A DNA stretch of 64,000 nucleotides from Sphingorhabdus lacus (GTDB lineage: Bacteria; Pseudomonadota; Alphaproteobacteria; Sphingomonadales; Sphingomonadaceae): contig NZ_CP035733.1 of the NCBI RefSeq assembly GCF_009768975.1, positions 2,232,001 through 2,296,000 of the forward strand, read 5' to 3'. The position numbers and the translations under genes are program-made. Below are positions 17,643 to 25,935 of the stretch, piece after piece; the first letter of the stretch is position 1, and every line of letters starts with the position of its first letter. The notes beneath the pieces were generated by a model. That model did no database searches. It was not told the origin of the DNA and worked only from the letters and a program-made list of their open reading frames with translations.

Positions 17643-18188
17643 TTAAGCGTGCAATGCCCGGAACGGGTTATTGTTGCTATGGTTACCCGCCAACCAACGG
17701 CTCAGTTCGGAGCGTGCTTCGGCCCGGCGCTGGGCATCCAGCGGCGCTGCTTCCGGCGCGTCATATGTGAACTCCAGAATCATGTTATTGGGGTCTTTCA
17801 CATAGACTGACCGGCAATAGCCATGCTCGAGGATGTAGGTGTCGGGTTCCACAAAACCGGCGGCAGCAATCCTGCGCTCCAGTTCGGCCTGCCCTTTTTC
17901 ATCCACCTGCAGCGCAATATGAATGAACGGCGATTCCGGAATTTCCGGGCCAAATTCAGCCTGATCTTCAGGGTCGGCAAATTGGAAAAACGCCAGCGCA
18001 CTGCCGTCCGCCAGTTCGAAAAAGCAATGGCAATAGGTGCGCTCCTTGCCGAACAGCTCGTCCTTCTCGCAATAGGTCGCCATCAACGGGAAGCCCAGAA
18101 CATCCTCGTAGAACGCCCGTGTCGCTTCCAGATCCTTGGTGACATAAGCCGTATGATGCAGCCTTTTGGCGAGAATTTCGCTGTTCAT
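17643..18188 (-). CDS. VOC-family metalloprotein (glyoxalase/extradiol dioxygenase fold)
   Basis: A 181-residue single-domain VOC protein with the metal-ligand pattern expected: RLHHTAYVTKDLEATRAFYEDVLG at the start (His), SPFIHIALQVD (His) and NNMILEFTYD (Glu). That H-H-E set fits one-domain glyoxalase-I-like isomerases or extradiol-type dioxygenases. ATG 18188 is preferred over ATG 18203 because GAGGACAG lies at ribosome-binding distance from the former. Its place between WrbA and an alpha/beta hydrolase suggests an aromatic or quinone-derived substrate; this is inference. Confidence 0.8.
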   Translation of the reverse strand: MNSEILAKRLHHTAYVTKDLEATRAFYEDVLGFPLMATYCEKDELFGKERTYCHCFFELADGSALAFFQFADPEDQAEFGPEIPESPFIHIALQVDEKGQAELERRIAAAGFVEPDTYILEHGYCRSVYVKDPNNMILEFTYDAPEAAPLDAQRRAEARSELSRWLAGNHSNNNPFRALHA

Positions 18189-18230
18189 TCTATCTGTCCT
18201 CATCTCTCAAATTAGAATCACATGGAAAGA

Positions 18231-18833
18231 CTATGCTATCAGTTTTCCGGCGATCTCGGCAACATGGCGCCCTTGGAAACGCGCGCCAGCAAGCTCATTC
18301 TCGCTTGGCATCCGGCTCCCGTCGGCGCCCGCCAAAGTTGTGGCGCCATAGGGGGTCCCACCGCTGATTTCTCCCATCTCGCTATTGCCCTTAAACGTAT
18401 AGGGCAATCCGACGATGACCATGCCGTGATGCAACAAGCTAGTGTGGAAAGACGTTATGGTCGTTTCCTGACCACCATGCTGGCTCGCCGTCGAACAGAA
18501 CACGCTTCCGACTTTACCGACCAACGCATTTGCAAACCAAAGCCCGCCGGTCTGATCAAGGAAGTTCCGCATCTGTGCAGCCATATTTCCGAACCGCGTC
18601 GGTGTTCCAAAAATGATCGCGTCATAATTGGCGAGTTCGTCTGGTGTGGCGATCGGGGCGGCCTGGTCCACCTTGATATGGGCAGCGGCCGCAACCTCTT
18701 CGGGAACCAGTTCCGGAACACGCTTGACGTCAACCGTACAGCCCGACACCGACCTTGCCCCATCGGCAACCGCTTCGGCCATTGCTTCGATATGACCGTA
18801 GCTGGAATAATATAGAACAAGGACCTTCGTCAT
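18231..18833 (-). CDS. wrbA: NAD(P)H:quinone oxidoreductase WrbA
   Basis: A 200-residue flavodoxin-fold protein of typical WrbA length. FMN-binding motifs are in place: [12 protein letters not shown] phosphate loop, GTPTRFGNM and the [10 protein letters not shown] loop followed by GMVIVGLPY. WrbA reduces quinones by two electrons, avoiding semiquinone radicals. It is the second gene of the TonB-receptor operon (nine-base gap), so quinone or hydroquinone intermediates of the pathway served by this locus are plausible. Confidence 0.92.
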   Translation of the reverse strand: MTKVLVLYYSSYGHIEAMAEAVADGARSVSGCTVDVKRVPELVPEEVAAAAHIKVDQAAPIATPDELANYDAIIFGTPTRFGNMAAQMRNFLDQTGGLWFANALVGKVGSVFCSTASQHGGQETTITSFHTSLLHHGMVIVGLPYTFKGNSEMGEISGGTPYGATTLAGADGSRMPSENELAGARFQGRHVAEIAGKLIA

Positions 18834-18842
18834 TTTGAACCC

Positions 18843-21038
18843 TTAGAATTTGTAGGATGCTTCGAGACCGTAAATCCGCGGCCGCGCTTTGAAAACGAAA
18901 CCGCCTGGCGAGAATTCGGCGTTGTATTTCTCGTTAAACAGGTTGCTTGCGAAAGCCGCCACAGACCAACTGTCGCTGTTCACGCCCACCCGCGCATCCA
19001 CCAGATCGACCGGTGCGCGCACGGTTGTGTTGAAGGGCTCCCACCATGTTTTCCCGGTGCGTCGATAGTCAACGCGGAACAGCCCTTTCAAGCCGGCGCC
19101 AAGCTCGGGCGTGAATTGCGCACCCAGATTATAGGTGTATCGCGAAATCAGTGGCGCTTCATTCCCGATTGCAACGGGATCCGGAAATTCCTTGATTTCA
19201 CTCCACGTATATCCGGCGGCCGCGTTCAACTGGATATCCGGTGTCGGCCGCAATGTCGCTTCCAGTTCGAAACCCTGAATGCGTGTTTTGGGGACATTCC
19301 CCAGATTCTGGGTCGAGTTGGCGGCAAGGAACACAAAGAAATAGCTGTTACGCGACAAGGTCGAATATGCCGCAGCGTTCAAAGTCAGCTTGCGATCAAG
19401 CAGACGTGTTTTGATCCCCGCTTCAAATGTCGTTGCGGTTTCATCTTTGAAAATGTCCGAAACGCCGACGATGCCATTGCTGCTCGCCACGCCACCGACG
19501 CCCGTCTGGTTGAAGCCGCCCGAGCGGAAGCCACGGCTGTATCCGCCGTACAATGTGATATCATCGGTCGGCTGATAGGTAAGCGTGACTTTCGGTTGCA
19601 GGTCGTCGAAGGTTGCACGCCGTTTCTCACCTGTTGCGCCCTGCGGAAAGCCAGGGACATTTGGCAGGAATGCCGTCGGTGTCAGCGTGGTGTTCACCCG
19701 CTTGTCACGGTCATAGCGCAACGACGCATCGACGCGGAACTGATCGGAAAATTCATATCCCAGATTGGCAAATACGGCCCAGGCAAAATTGTTCTGGCTG
19801 TCGGCCAGAAATGTCGACTGCGGGCTTGCGGGATTGGTCGATGGCGTCCGGAAAACCGGGAATACACCTTGTTGGAAATCGAGCAGATTGCCCGTCGAAA
19901 TATAGCGTGCCGTATCGATATAATATCCGCCGAACATCCAGAAGAGTTTCTCGTTTTTCGGGGACTCGATCCGGATTTCCTGGCTGACAGCCTTCACATT
20001 CAGATATTGGCTCTGAGCAAGATCGAACGGCAGGCCAAAAACAGCGACCAGAAGGGATTCGTTGAACGGTAGGAAGTTGAAGGCATCGCCCGTGAGGATT
20101 TCCTTCACGGTGTCATATGAGGTGATCGACGTCGCCGTGAAGCCTTCGCCTTCATAGGCAAACTTTGCGGCCACATTCAGGATGTCGCGGTTGTTGATAC
20201 CGCGGTTATTGACCCGGATCGGAAGGCTGGTGTCGTTCACATCATTGACGATGTTGAAATAGAGCGCCTGTGTTTCCAGTCGGGCATAAGATGCGCGCAG
20301 ATCGGCGGTCCAGCCATTGCCGGGTTCAAACAACAAATTCCCGCGGACCGACAGGTCTTTTACCGGGTCGGCATCCTCGTTCAGAAATGTATTGCGAAGA
20401 TATCCGTCCGTATCCCGGTAGGAGCCCGACAGACGGAATTTTACGGTGTCGGACAAGGGTCCGCTGATCCCTGCGCGGACATTCCAGCCGAACCCGTTGT
20501 CGATGCCGGCCTTGAAACTGCCGGTCAAGGTATCGGTTGGTTTCTGGCTAGTGATGATGATCGCACCGCCAATGGCGTTACGACCATAAAGACCACCCTG
20601 CGGGCCTTTGAGGACCTCGATTTGGGCGATATCGACCAATTCTTGGTTGAAGGCCGCAGGATTTACCTGCTGAACCCCATCAATGACGACTGCGACCGAG
20701 GGCTCACTATTGCGGGCTTGGGTGATGCCGCGAATGATGATGAAGGCGTTACCCGAATTCTGGGTTTCGACCAGATTGACGTTGGACGTGAGATTTATGA
20801 AATCGAGAGGCTTTTCAATGCCTGCATTTTCGATCGTTTCCGAATTGAACGCGGTTACCGCGGCCGGAACATCCTGAAGATTCTGGTCACGGCGCAAGGC
20901 GCTGACAACAATTTCCTGGGTGTCTTGATCGGCTGCTTCAGATGCTTCTTGAGCATGAACGATGCTGGGGACGAGCGCGGTGCTGCCCAATAAAGTAACC
21001 AAGGCCGCAGAAGCCCACTTCGCAGACTGAAATGCCAT
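18843..21038 (-). CDS. TonB-dependent outer-membrane receptor
   Basis: A 731-residue receptor with a signal peptide (ending IVHAQE), a TonB-box-like DTQEIVVSALRRDQ, a plug domain (residues ~45-160: QDVPAAVTAF, IIIRGITQARN, VLKGPQGGLYGRNAIGGAI in parts) and a 22-strand barrel ending in the canonical C-terminal aromatic (YGLEASYKF). The type resembles sphingomonad receptors for plant or aromatic compounds rather than siderophores, although this cannot be settled by eye. ATG 21038 has GGGAGATGGAGA before it. It heads the operon wrbA-VOC-hydrolase-MetE-like, and its promoter carries the paired TTCG-N5-CGAA operator described separately. Confidence 0.92.
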   Translation of the reverse strand: MAFQSAKWASAALVTLLGSTALVPSIVHAQEASEAADQDTQEIVVSALRRDQNLQDVPAAVTAFNSETIENAGIEKPLDFINLTSNVNLVETQNSGNAFIIIRGITQARNSEPSVAVVIDGVQQVNPAAFNQELVDIAQIEVLKGPQGGLYGRNAIGGAIIITSQKPTDTLTGSFKAGIDNGFGWNVRAGISGPLSDTVKFRLSGSYRDTDGYLRNTFLNEDADPVKDLSVRGNLLFEPGNGWTADLRASYARLETQALYFNIVNDVNDTSLPIRVNNRGINNRDILNVAAKFAYEGEGFTATSITSYDTVKEILTGDAFNFLPFNESLLVAVFGLPFDLAQSQYLNVKAVSQEIRIESPKNEKLFWMFGGYYIDTARYISTGNLLDFQQGVFPVFRTPSTNPASPQSTFLADSQNNFAWAVFANLGYEFSDQFRVDASLRYDRDKRVNTTLTPTAFLPNVPGFPQGATGEKRRATFDDLQPKVTLTYQPTDDITLYGGYSRGFRSGGFNQTGVGGVASSNGIVGVSDIFKDETATTFEAGIKTRLLDRKLTLNAAAYSTLSRNSYFFVFLAANSTQNLGNVPKTRIQGFELEATLRPTPDIQLNAAAGYTWSEIKEFPDPVAIGNEAPLISRYTYNLGAQFTPELGAGLKGLFRVDYRRTGKTWWEPFNTTVRAPVDLVDARVGVNSDSWSVAAFASNLFNEKYNAEFSPGGFVFKARPRIYGLEASYKF

Positions 21039-21092
21039 TCTCCATCTCCCGTACCGTTTCAAACGCTTTCTATCACCGAAGCGTATCACGGT

Positions 21093-21121
21093 GTTCTAAT
21101 TCGTTCGAATGTCGAAGTCAA
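21093..21121 (-). promoter_or_regulatory. Predicted sigma-70 promoter of the TonB-receptor operon
   Basis: On the minus strand TTGACT (21116-21121) and TAGAAC (21093-21098) are separated by 17 bases, about 55 bases ahead of the receptor start. The -35 hexamer lies in the linker between two TTCG-N5-CGAA boxes, the same geometry as at the CoA-transferase promoter. Confidence 0.6.
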
Positions 21122-21135
21122 GTTCGATATGCGAA
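21104..21135. promoter_or_regulatory. Predicted IclR operator, copy 1 (paired TTCG-N5-CGAA)
   Basis: Two inverted-repeat boxes, TTCGAATGTCGAA (21104-21116) and TTCGATATGCGAA (21123-21135), separated by six bases, flank the -35 box of the receptor promoter. An almost identical arrangement lies at 23138-23169. The IclR gene lies between the two copies, and IclR proteins bind as tetramers to paired half-palindromes, so it is the obvious ligand-responsive regulator. Confidence 0.75.
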
Positions 21136-21139
21136 GTTT

Positions 21140-21952
21140 TTAAGAGGAGGTTTCCCGTTGCAATGCATGGGCCAGCGACGGCCATCGGCGAAGCGCAGCC
21201 TCGATTTCCGCAGCCGCCTCCCGCAAGAGAGGAAGCCGCGATGTGATCAGATCATCTTGGGAGATTCGCGTTGTCGAGGTCGAGCAGTTCACAGCAGCGA
21301 TCGGTCGGCGCGACGCGTCGAACACGGGCACGGCTACCGATACAATGCCGAAATCCAGTTCATCAAAGGCCGAGTCATAGCCCCTGCTCCGCACCAATTG
21401 GAGCCGTTCGCGCATTGCCTTTTCGGACGTCACAGTATGCTCGGTGAATTTTTCAAAAGGTGCAGCGGCAAGATATTCTTCGATCTCCGCCTCAGGCAGA
21501 AATGCCAAAATGGTTTTCCCCATCGACGTTGCATGAGCCGGAAAACGCGTCCCCACATTGACGCCCAACCGGATCCGCCGGTTTGTGGACACATGCGCGA
21601 GATAAAGGACGTCCTTGCCGGCGATCGAGGCCATCGACGCGCTGTCGCCCGTTTCATCGCGCAGCGACTGGAGCGGCGGTACGCAGACATGTTCGAGATG
21701 CATGGATGAATGGAAAGCCGATCCAAATGCCAGAACTTCGGGTTTCAGCAAAAAATTGCGATCATGCTGGGCCACATAGCCCAGGGCAACCAAGGTATTG
21801 AGGCATCGCCGCGCTACCGCCGGGCTCAATCCGGTCACGGCCGCAACTTCGCTCAGTCGCATCTCGGGATGCTGGTCATCAAAGGCCCGCAAGACCGAAA
21901 GACCGCGCTCAAGTGTCGAAAGATACTCCGGGTCTTTCTCGGGTTTTGCCAC
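21140..21952 (-). CDS. IclR-family transcriptional regulator
   Basis: A 270-residue regulator: winged helix-turn-helix at about residues 10-72 (LERGLSVLRAF, LSEVAAVTGLSPAVARRCLNTL in parts, YVAQHDRNFLLKPEVL) and an effector domain from about 85 with GKDVLYLAHV, HATSMGKTILAFL and RGYDSAFDELDFGIVSVAVPV. The type is closest to PcaR/PobR-like activators of aromatic catabolism. Its GTG start (21950-21952) overlaps the TAG of the CoA-transferase by one base, so it is translated from the CoA-transferase transcript and would control its own synthesis through the operator at 23138-23169. Confidence 0.9.
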   Translation of the reverse strand: MAKPEKDPEYLSTLERGLSVLRAFDDQHPEMRLSEVAAVTGLSPAVARRCLNTLVALGYVAQHDRNFLLKPEVLAFGSAFHSSMHLEHVCVPPLQSLRDETGDSASMASIAGKDVLYLAHVSTNRRIRLGVNVGTRFPAHATSMGKTILAFLPEAEIEEYLAAAPFEKFTEHTVTSEKAMRERLQLVRSRGYDSAFDELDFGIVSVAVPVFDASRRPIAAVNCSTSTTRISQDDLITSRLPLLREAAAEIEAALRRWPSLAHALQRETSS

Positions 21953-23103
21953 TATTCTAGCCTTTCTAACTTCCTTCTCAGCGGGGCAACCAGCTCTTCG
22001 TCGTTCGCCCCAAGCACCGGAGGTGCGGTAACATCCAGAGCACGTTGCCCATCGAAAGTCACGGGGGATCTAATGGTTTTGAAGACGCCATGCGGTCCAT
22101 TTGCGTCCTCTATGCACAGCTGCAGCGCTTTCGCCTGCTCGGATTCAATCGCTTCCTCGGACGTGTTGACGGGGGCGTGCGGAACTTCAAGATTCCGCAA
22201 TAAGTCACACCATTGCTGACGCGTGCGTGTCTTGAAAATGGGCGCCAGGAAATCGATGACCTTTTCGTAATTCGCAATCCGTGCCTCGCGACTTTCAAAC
22301 ATGTCCAGTTGCAACATGTCGGGCTGATCGACCGCAGTAGCCAGATTTTCCCAAAATTTGGGGGGCGATGACATGTGCAGGGCAATCCACAATGTGTCGG
22401 CGCATTCGAACACATAGGATTGCGAGACGTGCGGGCGGCTATACGGCCCCATTATCTGGTCATCTGCGAAATAATGGGTGAAATCGTCGAGATTGAAATG
22501 CGCCATGGCTTCGAACATTGACGTTTCGACCAGCCGGCCTTGTCCGGTCCGCTCCCGTTCGTAAAGCGCCGCAAGCACTCCATAGGCGGCATAGAATCCG
22601 GTTGTGGCATCCGCCAGTGCGGGACCGACAACACGGCGATGAATGGGATTGACCAGAAGACGTAAAAACCCGCTGACTGCCTGCGCGACGGTATCGAATG
22701 CGGGACGATCGCGATCAGGGCCGTCATTCCCGAAGCCCGAGATTGAAGCGTAAATCAATTTCGGATTGAGCGCCCGAAGGCGGGACGCCGACACCCCGAT
22801 CTTGTCGGCAACGCCAGGCCGAAAATTCTGGATGAAGACATCGGCTTCCAGGAGCATTTGATCAAACACGGCAAGGTCTTCCGGCTTGCGCGTATCTAGA
22901 GTAATGCTCTTTTTGTTGCGGTTGTAGGTTTGAAAGTGCGGACTATAAAGACCACCGCGAAATGCACGGAACGGGTCGCCAACCTTGGGCTGCTCGATCT
23001 TTATGACGTTTGCACCCAAATCTGCTAGCAGCATGCCTGCCGCCGGACCGGTTATGAATGTACCCATCTCCAATACGGTCACGTTGCTGAGCGGCTTGGC
23101 CAT
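21952..23103 (-). CDS. Family III CoA-transferase (CaiB/BaiF type)
   Basis: A 383-residue enzyme of the formyl-CoA transferase family. It begins with the CoA-binding LEMGTFITGPAAGMLLADLGA segment, continues with NRNKKSITLD and NFRPGVADKIGV, and retains the catalytic aspartate in PALADATTG (Asp165). These enzymes move CoA between carboxylic acids via aspartyl anhydrides. Divergently transcribed from the citryl-CoA-lyase-like gene, it would activate a carboxylic acid that the lyase then splits, as in citramalate or itaconate-type pathways; the real substrate is unknown. Confidence 0.9.
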   Translation of the reverse strand: MAKPLSNVTVLEMGTFITGPAAGMLLADLGANVIKIEQPKVGDPFRAFRGGLYSPHFQTYNRNKKSITLDTRKPEDLAVFDQMLLEADVFIQNFRPGVADKIGVSASRLRALNPKLIYASISGFGNDGPDRDRPAFDTVAQAVSGFLRLLVNPIHRRVVGPALADATTGFYAAYGVLAALYERERTGQGRLVETSMFEAMAHFNLDDFTHYFADDQIMGPYSRPHVSQSYVFECADTLWIALHMSSPPKFWENLATAVDQPDMLQLDMFESREARIANYEKVIDFLAPIFKTRTRQQWCDLLRNLEVPHAPVNTSEEAIESEQAKALQLCIEDANGPHGVFKTIRSPVTFDGQRALDVTAPPVLGANDEELVAPLRRKLERLE

Positions 23104-23118
23104 GTTTTCTCTCCAGAC

Positions 23119-23147
23119 TTGACTCTACCCTATAAAATTCGAATAAC
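23119..23147 (+). promoter_or_regulatory. Possible plus-strand promoter of the citryl-CoA-lyase-like gene
   Basis: TTGACT (23119-23124) and AATAAC (23142-23147) are spaced by 17 bases. The -10 is weak. It overlaps the paired operator at 23138-23169, so binding there would affect both directions. Confidence 0.35.
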
Positions 23148-23155
23148 GAAATCAA
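23127..23155 (-). promoter_or_regulatory. Predicted sigma-70 promoter of the CoA-transferase/IclR transcript
   Basis: On the minus strand TTGATT (23150-23155) and TAGGGT (23127-23132) are 17 bases apart. The offsets between the two hexamers and the two TTCG-N5-CGAA boxes are base-for-base the same as at 21093-21135, which supports both promoter and operator calls. Confidence 0.55.
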
Positions 23156-23169
23156 CTTCGAAATACGAA
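23138..23169. promoter_or_regulatory. Predicted IclR operator, copy 2 (paired TTCG-N5-CGAA)
   Basis: Boxes TTCGAATAACGAA (23138-23150) and TTCGAAATACGAA (23157-23169) with a six-base linker lie in the 80-base divergent region between the CoA-transferase and the citryl-CoA-lyase-like gene. The spacing equals copy 1 at 21104-21135. Confidence 0.75.
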
Positions 23170-23183
23170 ATATGGAGGCCATT

Positions 23184-23960
23184 ATGCGAATTGGCAAACA
23201 AGACGAGCCTTTTACATCGATTTGCACTTCCGATGCCGACAGCATCACCGTGCGCGGTCTTGATCTGTGCGAGGACATTATCGGCAAGATCGATTTCACA
23301 AGTTATTTCTGGATGCTCGTCACGGGCACCTTGCCCACACCAAAGCAGTTATTTTTCTGCAACGCGGTGCTGGCCGCCATTGCAGAGCATGGTTTGGTCC
23401 CCAGTGTCGCGGCATCGCGCATGACCTATGCCGCCGCACCGGAAGCTTTCCACGGCGCTGTCGCCGCGGGTCTATTAGGTTGCGGCAGTGTGGTTCTGGG
23501 AAGCGCGGAAGTGGCTGGCCGATTTTATGCAAGCTGCGTTGCACAGGCCAATGAACCCGGCGCGAATGCCGCAGAAATTGCCAAGGAAAATATTCTTGCA
23601 CTGAGAGCCGACAAAAAAGCGATCCCCGGCTTCGGACATCCCCAGCACTCCGGTGGTGACCCGCGCGCCAACCTGCTTTTGCGTCTTGCAGAGGAACATA
23701 ATATTGTCGGCAAGAATATCGAAATGCTGTATACGATCCGCGACATCCTTCCCGAAACCTTGGGTCGCGCGCTTCCGATCAATGTGAATGGCGCTATTCC
23801 GGCAGTCATGCTGGATGTCGGTTTTCCACTCAGCGCATTGAAGGGCATCTCACTTTTAGCACGCACCGCGAGTATCATTGCCCATCTGCAGGAAGAGACC
23901 GAAAGACCCATCGGCTTCATCATGTCGGGTGCAGCCGCGGATAAAATTCAATTCGTATAA
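23184..23960 (+). CDS. Citryl-CoA-lyase-like protein (citrate synthase fold)
   Basis: A 258-residue member of the citrate synthase superfamily of the short, citryl-CoA-lyase-like type. It has the DSITVRGLDLCEDIIGKIDF start, the substrate-loop HGAVAAGLLGCGS and the catalytic-histidine region IPGFGHPQHSGGDPRAN, ending in RPIGFIMSGAAADKI. Such proteins cleave or form citrate-like CoA thioesters. ATG 23184 is chosen because GGAGG (23174-23178) lies five bases upstream; the ATG at 23172 overlaps that site. It is divergent from the CoA-transferase, with the shared IclR operator between. The true acyl substrate is not known. Confidence 0.8.
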   Translation: MRIGKQDEPFTSICTSDADSITVRGLDLCEDIIGKIDFTSYFWMLVTGTLPTPKQLFFCNAVLAAIAEHGLVPSVAASRMTYAAAPEAFHGAVAAGLLGCGSVVLGSAEVAGRFYASCVAQANEPGANAAEIAKENILALRADKKAIPGFGHPQHSGGDPRANLLLRLAEEHNIVGKNIEMLYTIRDILPETLGRALPINVNGAIPAVMLDVGFPLSALKGISLLARTASIIAHLQEETERPIGFIMSGAAADKIQFV

Positions 23961-24004
23961 GCAAATGTCTCCCCTCTGCAGTTACTTGAAAAGAGATCCC
24001 AATC

Positions 24005-24349
24005 GTGCGCCGTCTCACCGTCTGGTATGACCAAAGCTGCCCCTTATGCCGCAGGGAAATCGCATTGATGCGCCGTCTAGATTGGCGCAAGCGTATCGAT
24101 TTCGTGGATGCGGCAGACCCGGACGCGGTGTGCCCCTTGGATCGCGCGCAGTTGTTGGCCCGGTTCCATGCCTTGGAAAATGGTAGGATGCTGTCTGGCG
24201 GAAGTGCTTTTGCCGCAATGTGGCGCGCCGTTCCGCTTCTGTGGCCACTTGGCATGATGGCAAAAATACCTGGTGCGGAGCGACTGCTGAACTGGGCTTA
24301 TGCGCATTTCCTGAAAGCACGGCCGCGCCTGCAAAGCTTCTTCAAATGA
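24005..24349 (+). CDS. DCC-family thiol-disulfide oxidoreductase-like protein (DUF393)
   Basis: A 114-residue protein with the signature VWYDQSCPLCRREI (CxxC) at residues 6-19, followed by IDFVDAADPDA and the GGSAFAAMWRAVP helix that define the DCC family. These are small thioredoxin-like proteins of unclear substrate. It starts with GTG 24005 and its TGA overlaps the ATG of the ABC1 kinase, so both are made from one transcript. Confidence 0.85.
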   Translation: MRRLTVWYDQSCPLCRREIALMRRLDWRKRIDFVDAADPDAVCPLDRAQLLARFHALENGRMLSGGSAFAAMWRAVPLLWPLGMMAKIPGAERLLNWAYAHFLKARPRLQSFFK

Positions 24350-25659
24350 GCGACGATCGATACCGCAAAGTTCCGTCGGGCCGGATTTCCCGCCTCTCTT
24401 CCTTCGGCCAGATGGCTGGAGGAATTGCAGGCGGCATGCTTGTTGAGGGTGCCCGAAAACTCGCGAACGGCGAACGTCCCCGTTTTTCGGACCTTCTCCT
24501 GACGCCTGCCAATGCAACACGTGTCACAAATCAGCTGTCCAAATTGCGGGGCGCCGCGATGAAGCTGGGGCAGATGATCTCCATGGATGCGGGCGATGTC
24601 CTGCCTGCGGAGCTGACCGCCATTTTGGCGCGCCTTCGTAATTCGGCGCATTTTATGCCAACCGCTCAGCTCAACAAGGTCCTGATTGCCGAATGGGGCG
24701 CGGACTGGCGGCGCACGTTCCGCCATTTCGAAACGACGCCGATCGCCGCCGCCTCCATCGGCCAGGTGCACCGCGCAACGCTGCGTGATGGAACGGTCCT
24801 TGCCATCAAGGTCCAATATCCGGGCGTCGCCGACAGCATCGAGGCCGATGTCGACAATGTCGCAAGCTTGCTCCGCATATCGAACCTGCTGCCATCGACG
24901 CTGGATATTTCGTTCTTGCTGGCGGAGGCGAAAAAGCAGCTGCGCGAAGAAGCCGATTATGTCCGCGAGGCAACGCAGATGCAGCTTTATAAAGAGTTGC
25001 TTGCCGACGATCCGAATTTTCTGGTGCCGACGGCATATGCACCTTTGTCGACGCAACGCGTCCTGGCCATGGATTTCATTCCGGGACAATCCATCGAAAT
25101 ATTGGAAACCAAACCGCAGGAAACGCGGGATGCCGTTATGACGACCCTGCTGGGACTGGTGCTGCGCGAACTGTTCGAGTTCGGATATATGCAAACCGAC
25201 CCCAATTTCGCCAACTATCGCTGGCAGGAGGATAGCGGCAAAATCGTCCTGCTGGATTTTGGCGCCGCCCGCCCCGTGCCGGACGAAACGGCGGACGCCT
25301 ATCGCCGCCTGATGCGTGCTGGTCTTGAAGGCGACAGCGATGCCCTGCGCGACACATTGATCGATGCCGCTTTTGTATCGCCGGTTGCTCTGCAACGCCA
25401 CAAACCAGCTCTAGACGCCATGATCGCGACACTGATGACCCATTTGGGCAAGCCTGGCCTCTTCGATTTCGCAGACCGCAGTTTTACCGATGAGGTGCGG
25501 CAGCAAGTCGAAACCATCGCCGCCGACCGCTCGTCCTGGCACATACCGCCGGCCGACACCTTGTTCGTCCAACGCAAGGTAAGCGGCACGGCCTTGCTCG
25601 CGATCCGGATGAAGTCGAAAATGCCTTTGAGGGATATGGTGGAGCAGACGCTCTTATAA
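24346..25659 (+). CDS. ABC1 (UbiB/ADCK-type) atypical kinase family protein
   Basis: A 437-residue ABC1-family protein. It contains the family KLGQMISMDAGDVLP motif (KxGQ), the Ala-rich nucleotide loop PIAAASIGQVHRATLRDG, the lysine in LAIKVQYPG and the metal-binding LLDFGAARPV. Members support ubiquinone or lipid metabolism through ATPase or kinase-like activity. No C-terminal membrane pair typical of UbiB is visible, so it is more like the shorter AarF-type proteins. ATG 24346 gives a four-base overlap with the DCC stop and the normal N-terminus. Confidence 0.88.
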   Translation: MSDDRYRKVPSGRISRLSSFGQMAGGIAGGMLVEGARKLANGERPRFSDLLLTPANATRVTNQLSKLRGAAMKLGQMISMDAGDVLPAELTAILARLRNSAHFMPTAQLNKVLIAEWGADWRRTFRHFETTPIAAASIGQVHRATLRDGTVLAIKVQYPGVADSIEADVDNVASLLRISNLLPSTLDISFLLAEAKKQLREEADYVREATQMQLYKELLADDPNFLVPTAYAPLSTQRVLAMDFIPGQSIEILETKPQETRDAVMTTLLGLVLRELFEFGYMQTDPNFANYRWQEDSGKIVLLDFGAARPVPDETADAYRRLMRAGLEGDSDALRDTLIDAAFVSPVALQRHKPALDAMIATLMTHLGKPGLFDFADRSFTDEVRQQVETIAADRSSWHIPPADTLFVQRKVSGTALLAIRMKSKMPLRDMVEQTLL

Positions 25660-25764
25660 GTTCCGCAGTCACCACATTCGGTGCCTATAACTCCAGCGCC
25701 AAAACCGCGCGTACGCGGGCAATTTCGCGCACGGCATCCGTATGCTTGATGTTCAAAAGAGTGG

Positions 25765-25855
25765 TGGCGGAGACGGAGGGATTCGAACCCTCGATACGCT
25801 TTTGACGTATACTCACTTTCCAGGCGAGCGCCTTCGACCACTCGGCCACGTCTCC
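25765..25855 (-). tRNA. tRNA-Ser (anticodon GGA)
   Basis: Read on the minus strand, a 7-bp acceptor GGAGACG/CGTCTCC, a D arm with GGCCGAGTGGTC, an anticodon stem CTCGC/GTGAG with loop CTGGAAA (anticodon GGA), a long variable arm (about TATACGTC...GCGTATC) and a T loop GGTTCGAATCC are complete, with G discriminator and encoded CCA. The long variable arm identifies it as a class II serine tRNA decoding UCC/UCU. Confidence 0.97.
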
Positions 25856-25935
25856 GCATCCCTTTCGGGGAAGCGACGCCCCTAGCGGCTCCTTTGCGCT
25901 TTCGCAAGGCACTGTGATTTGCCATAAGCCGTTCC

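Noticed and set aside
19116-20072. Plus-strand 318-codon frame opposite the TonB receptor
   Set aside because: Antisense of the receptor barrel; composition is typical of a shadow frame.
25765-25855. tRNA gene as an integration site with a genomic island
   Set aside because: No integrase, no repeated tRNA 3' end and no change in gene style on either side.
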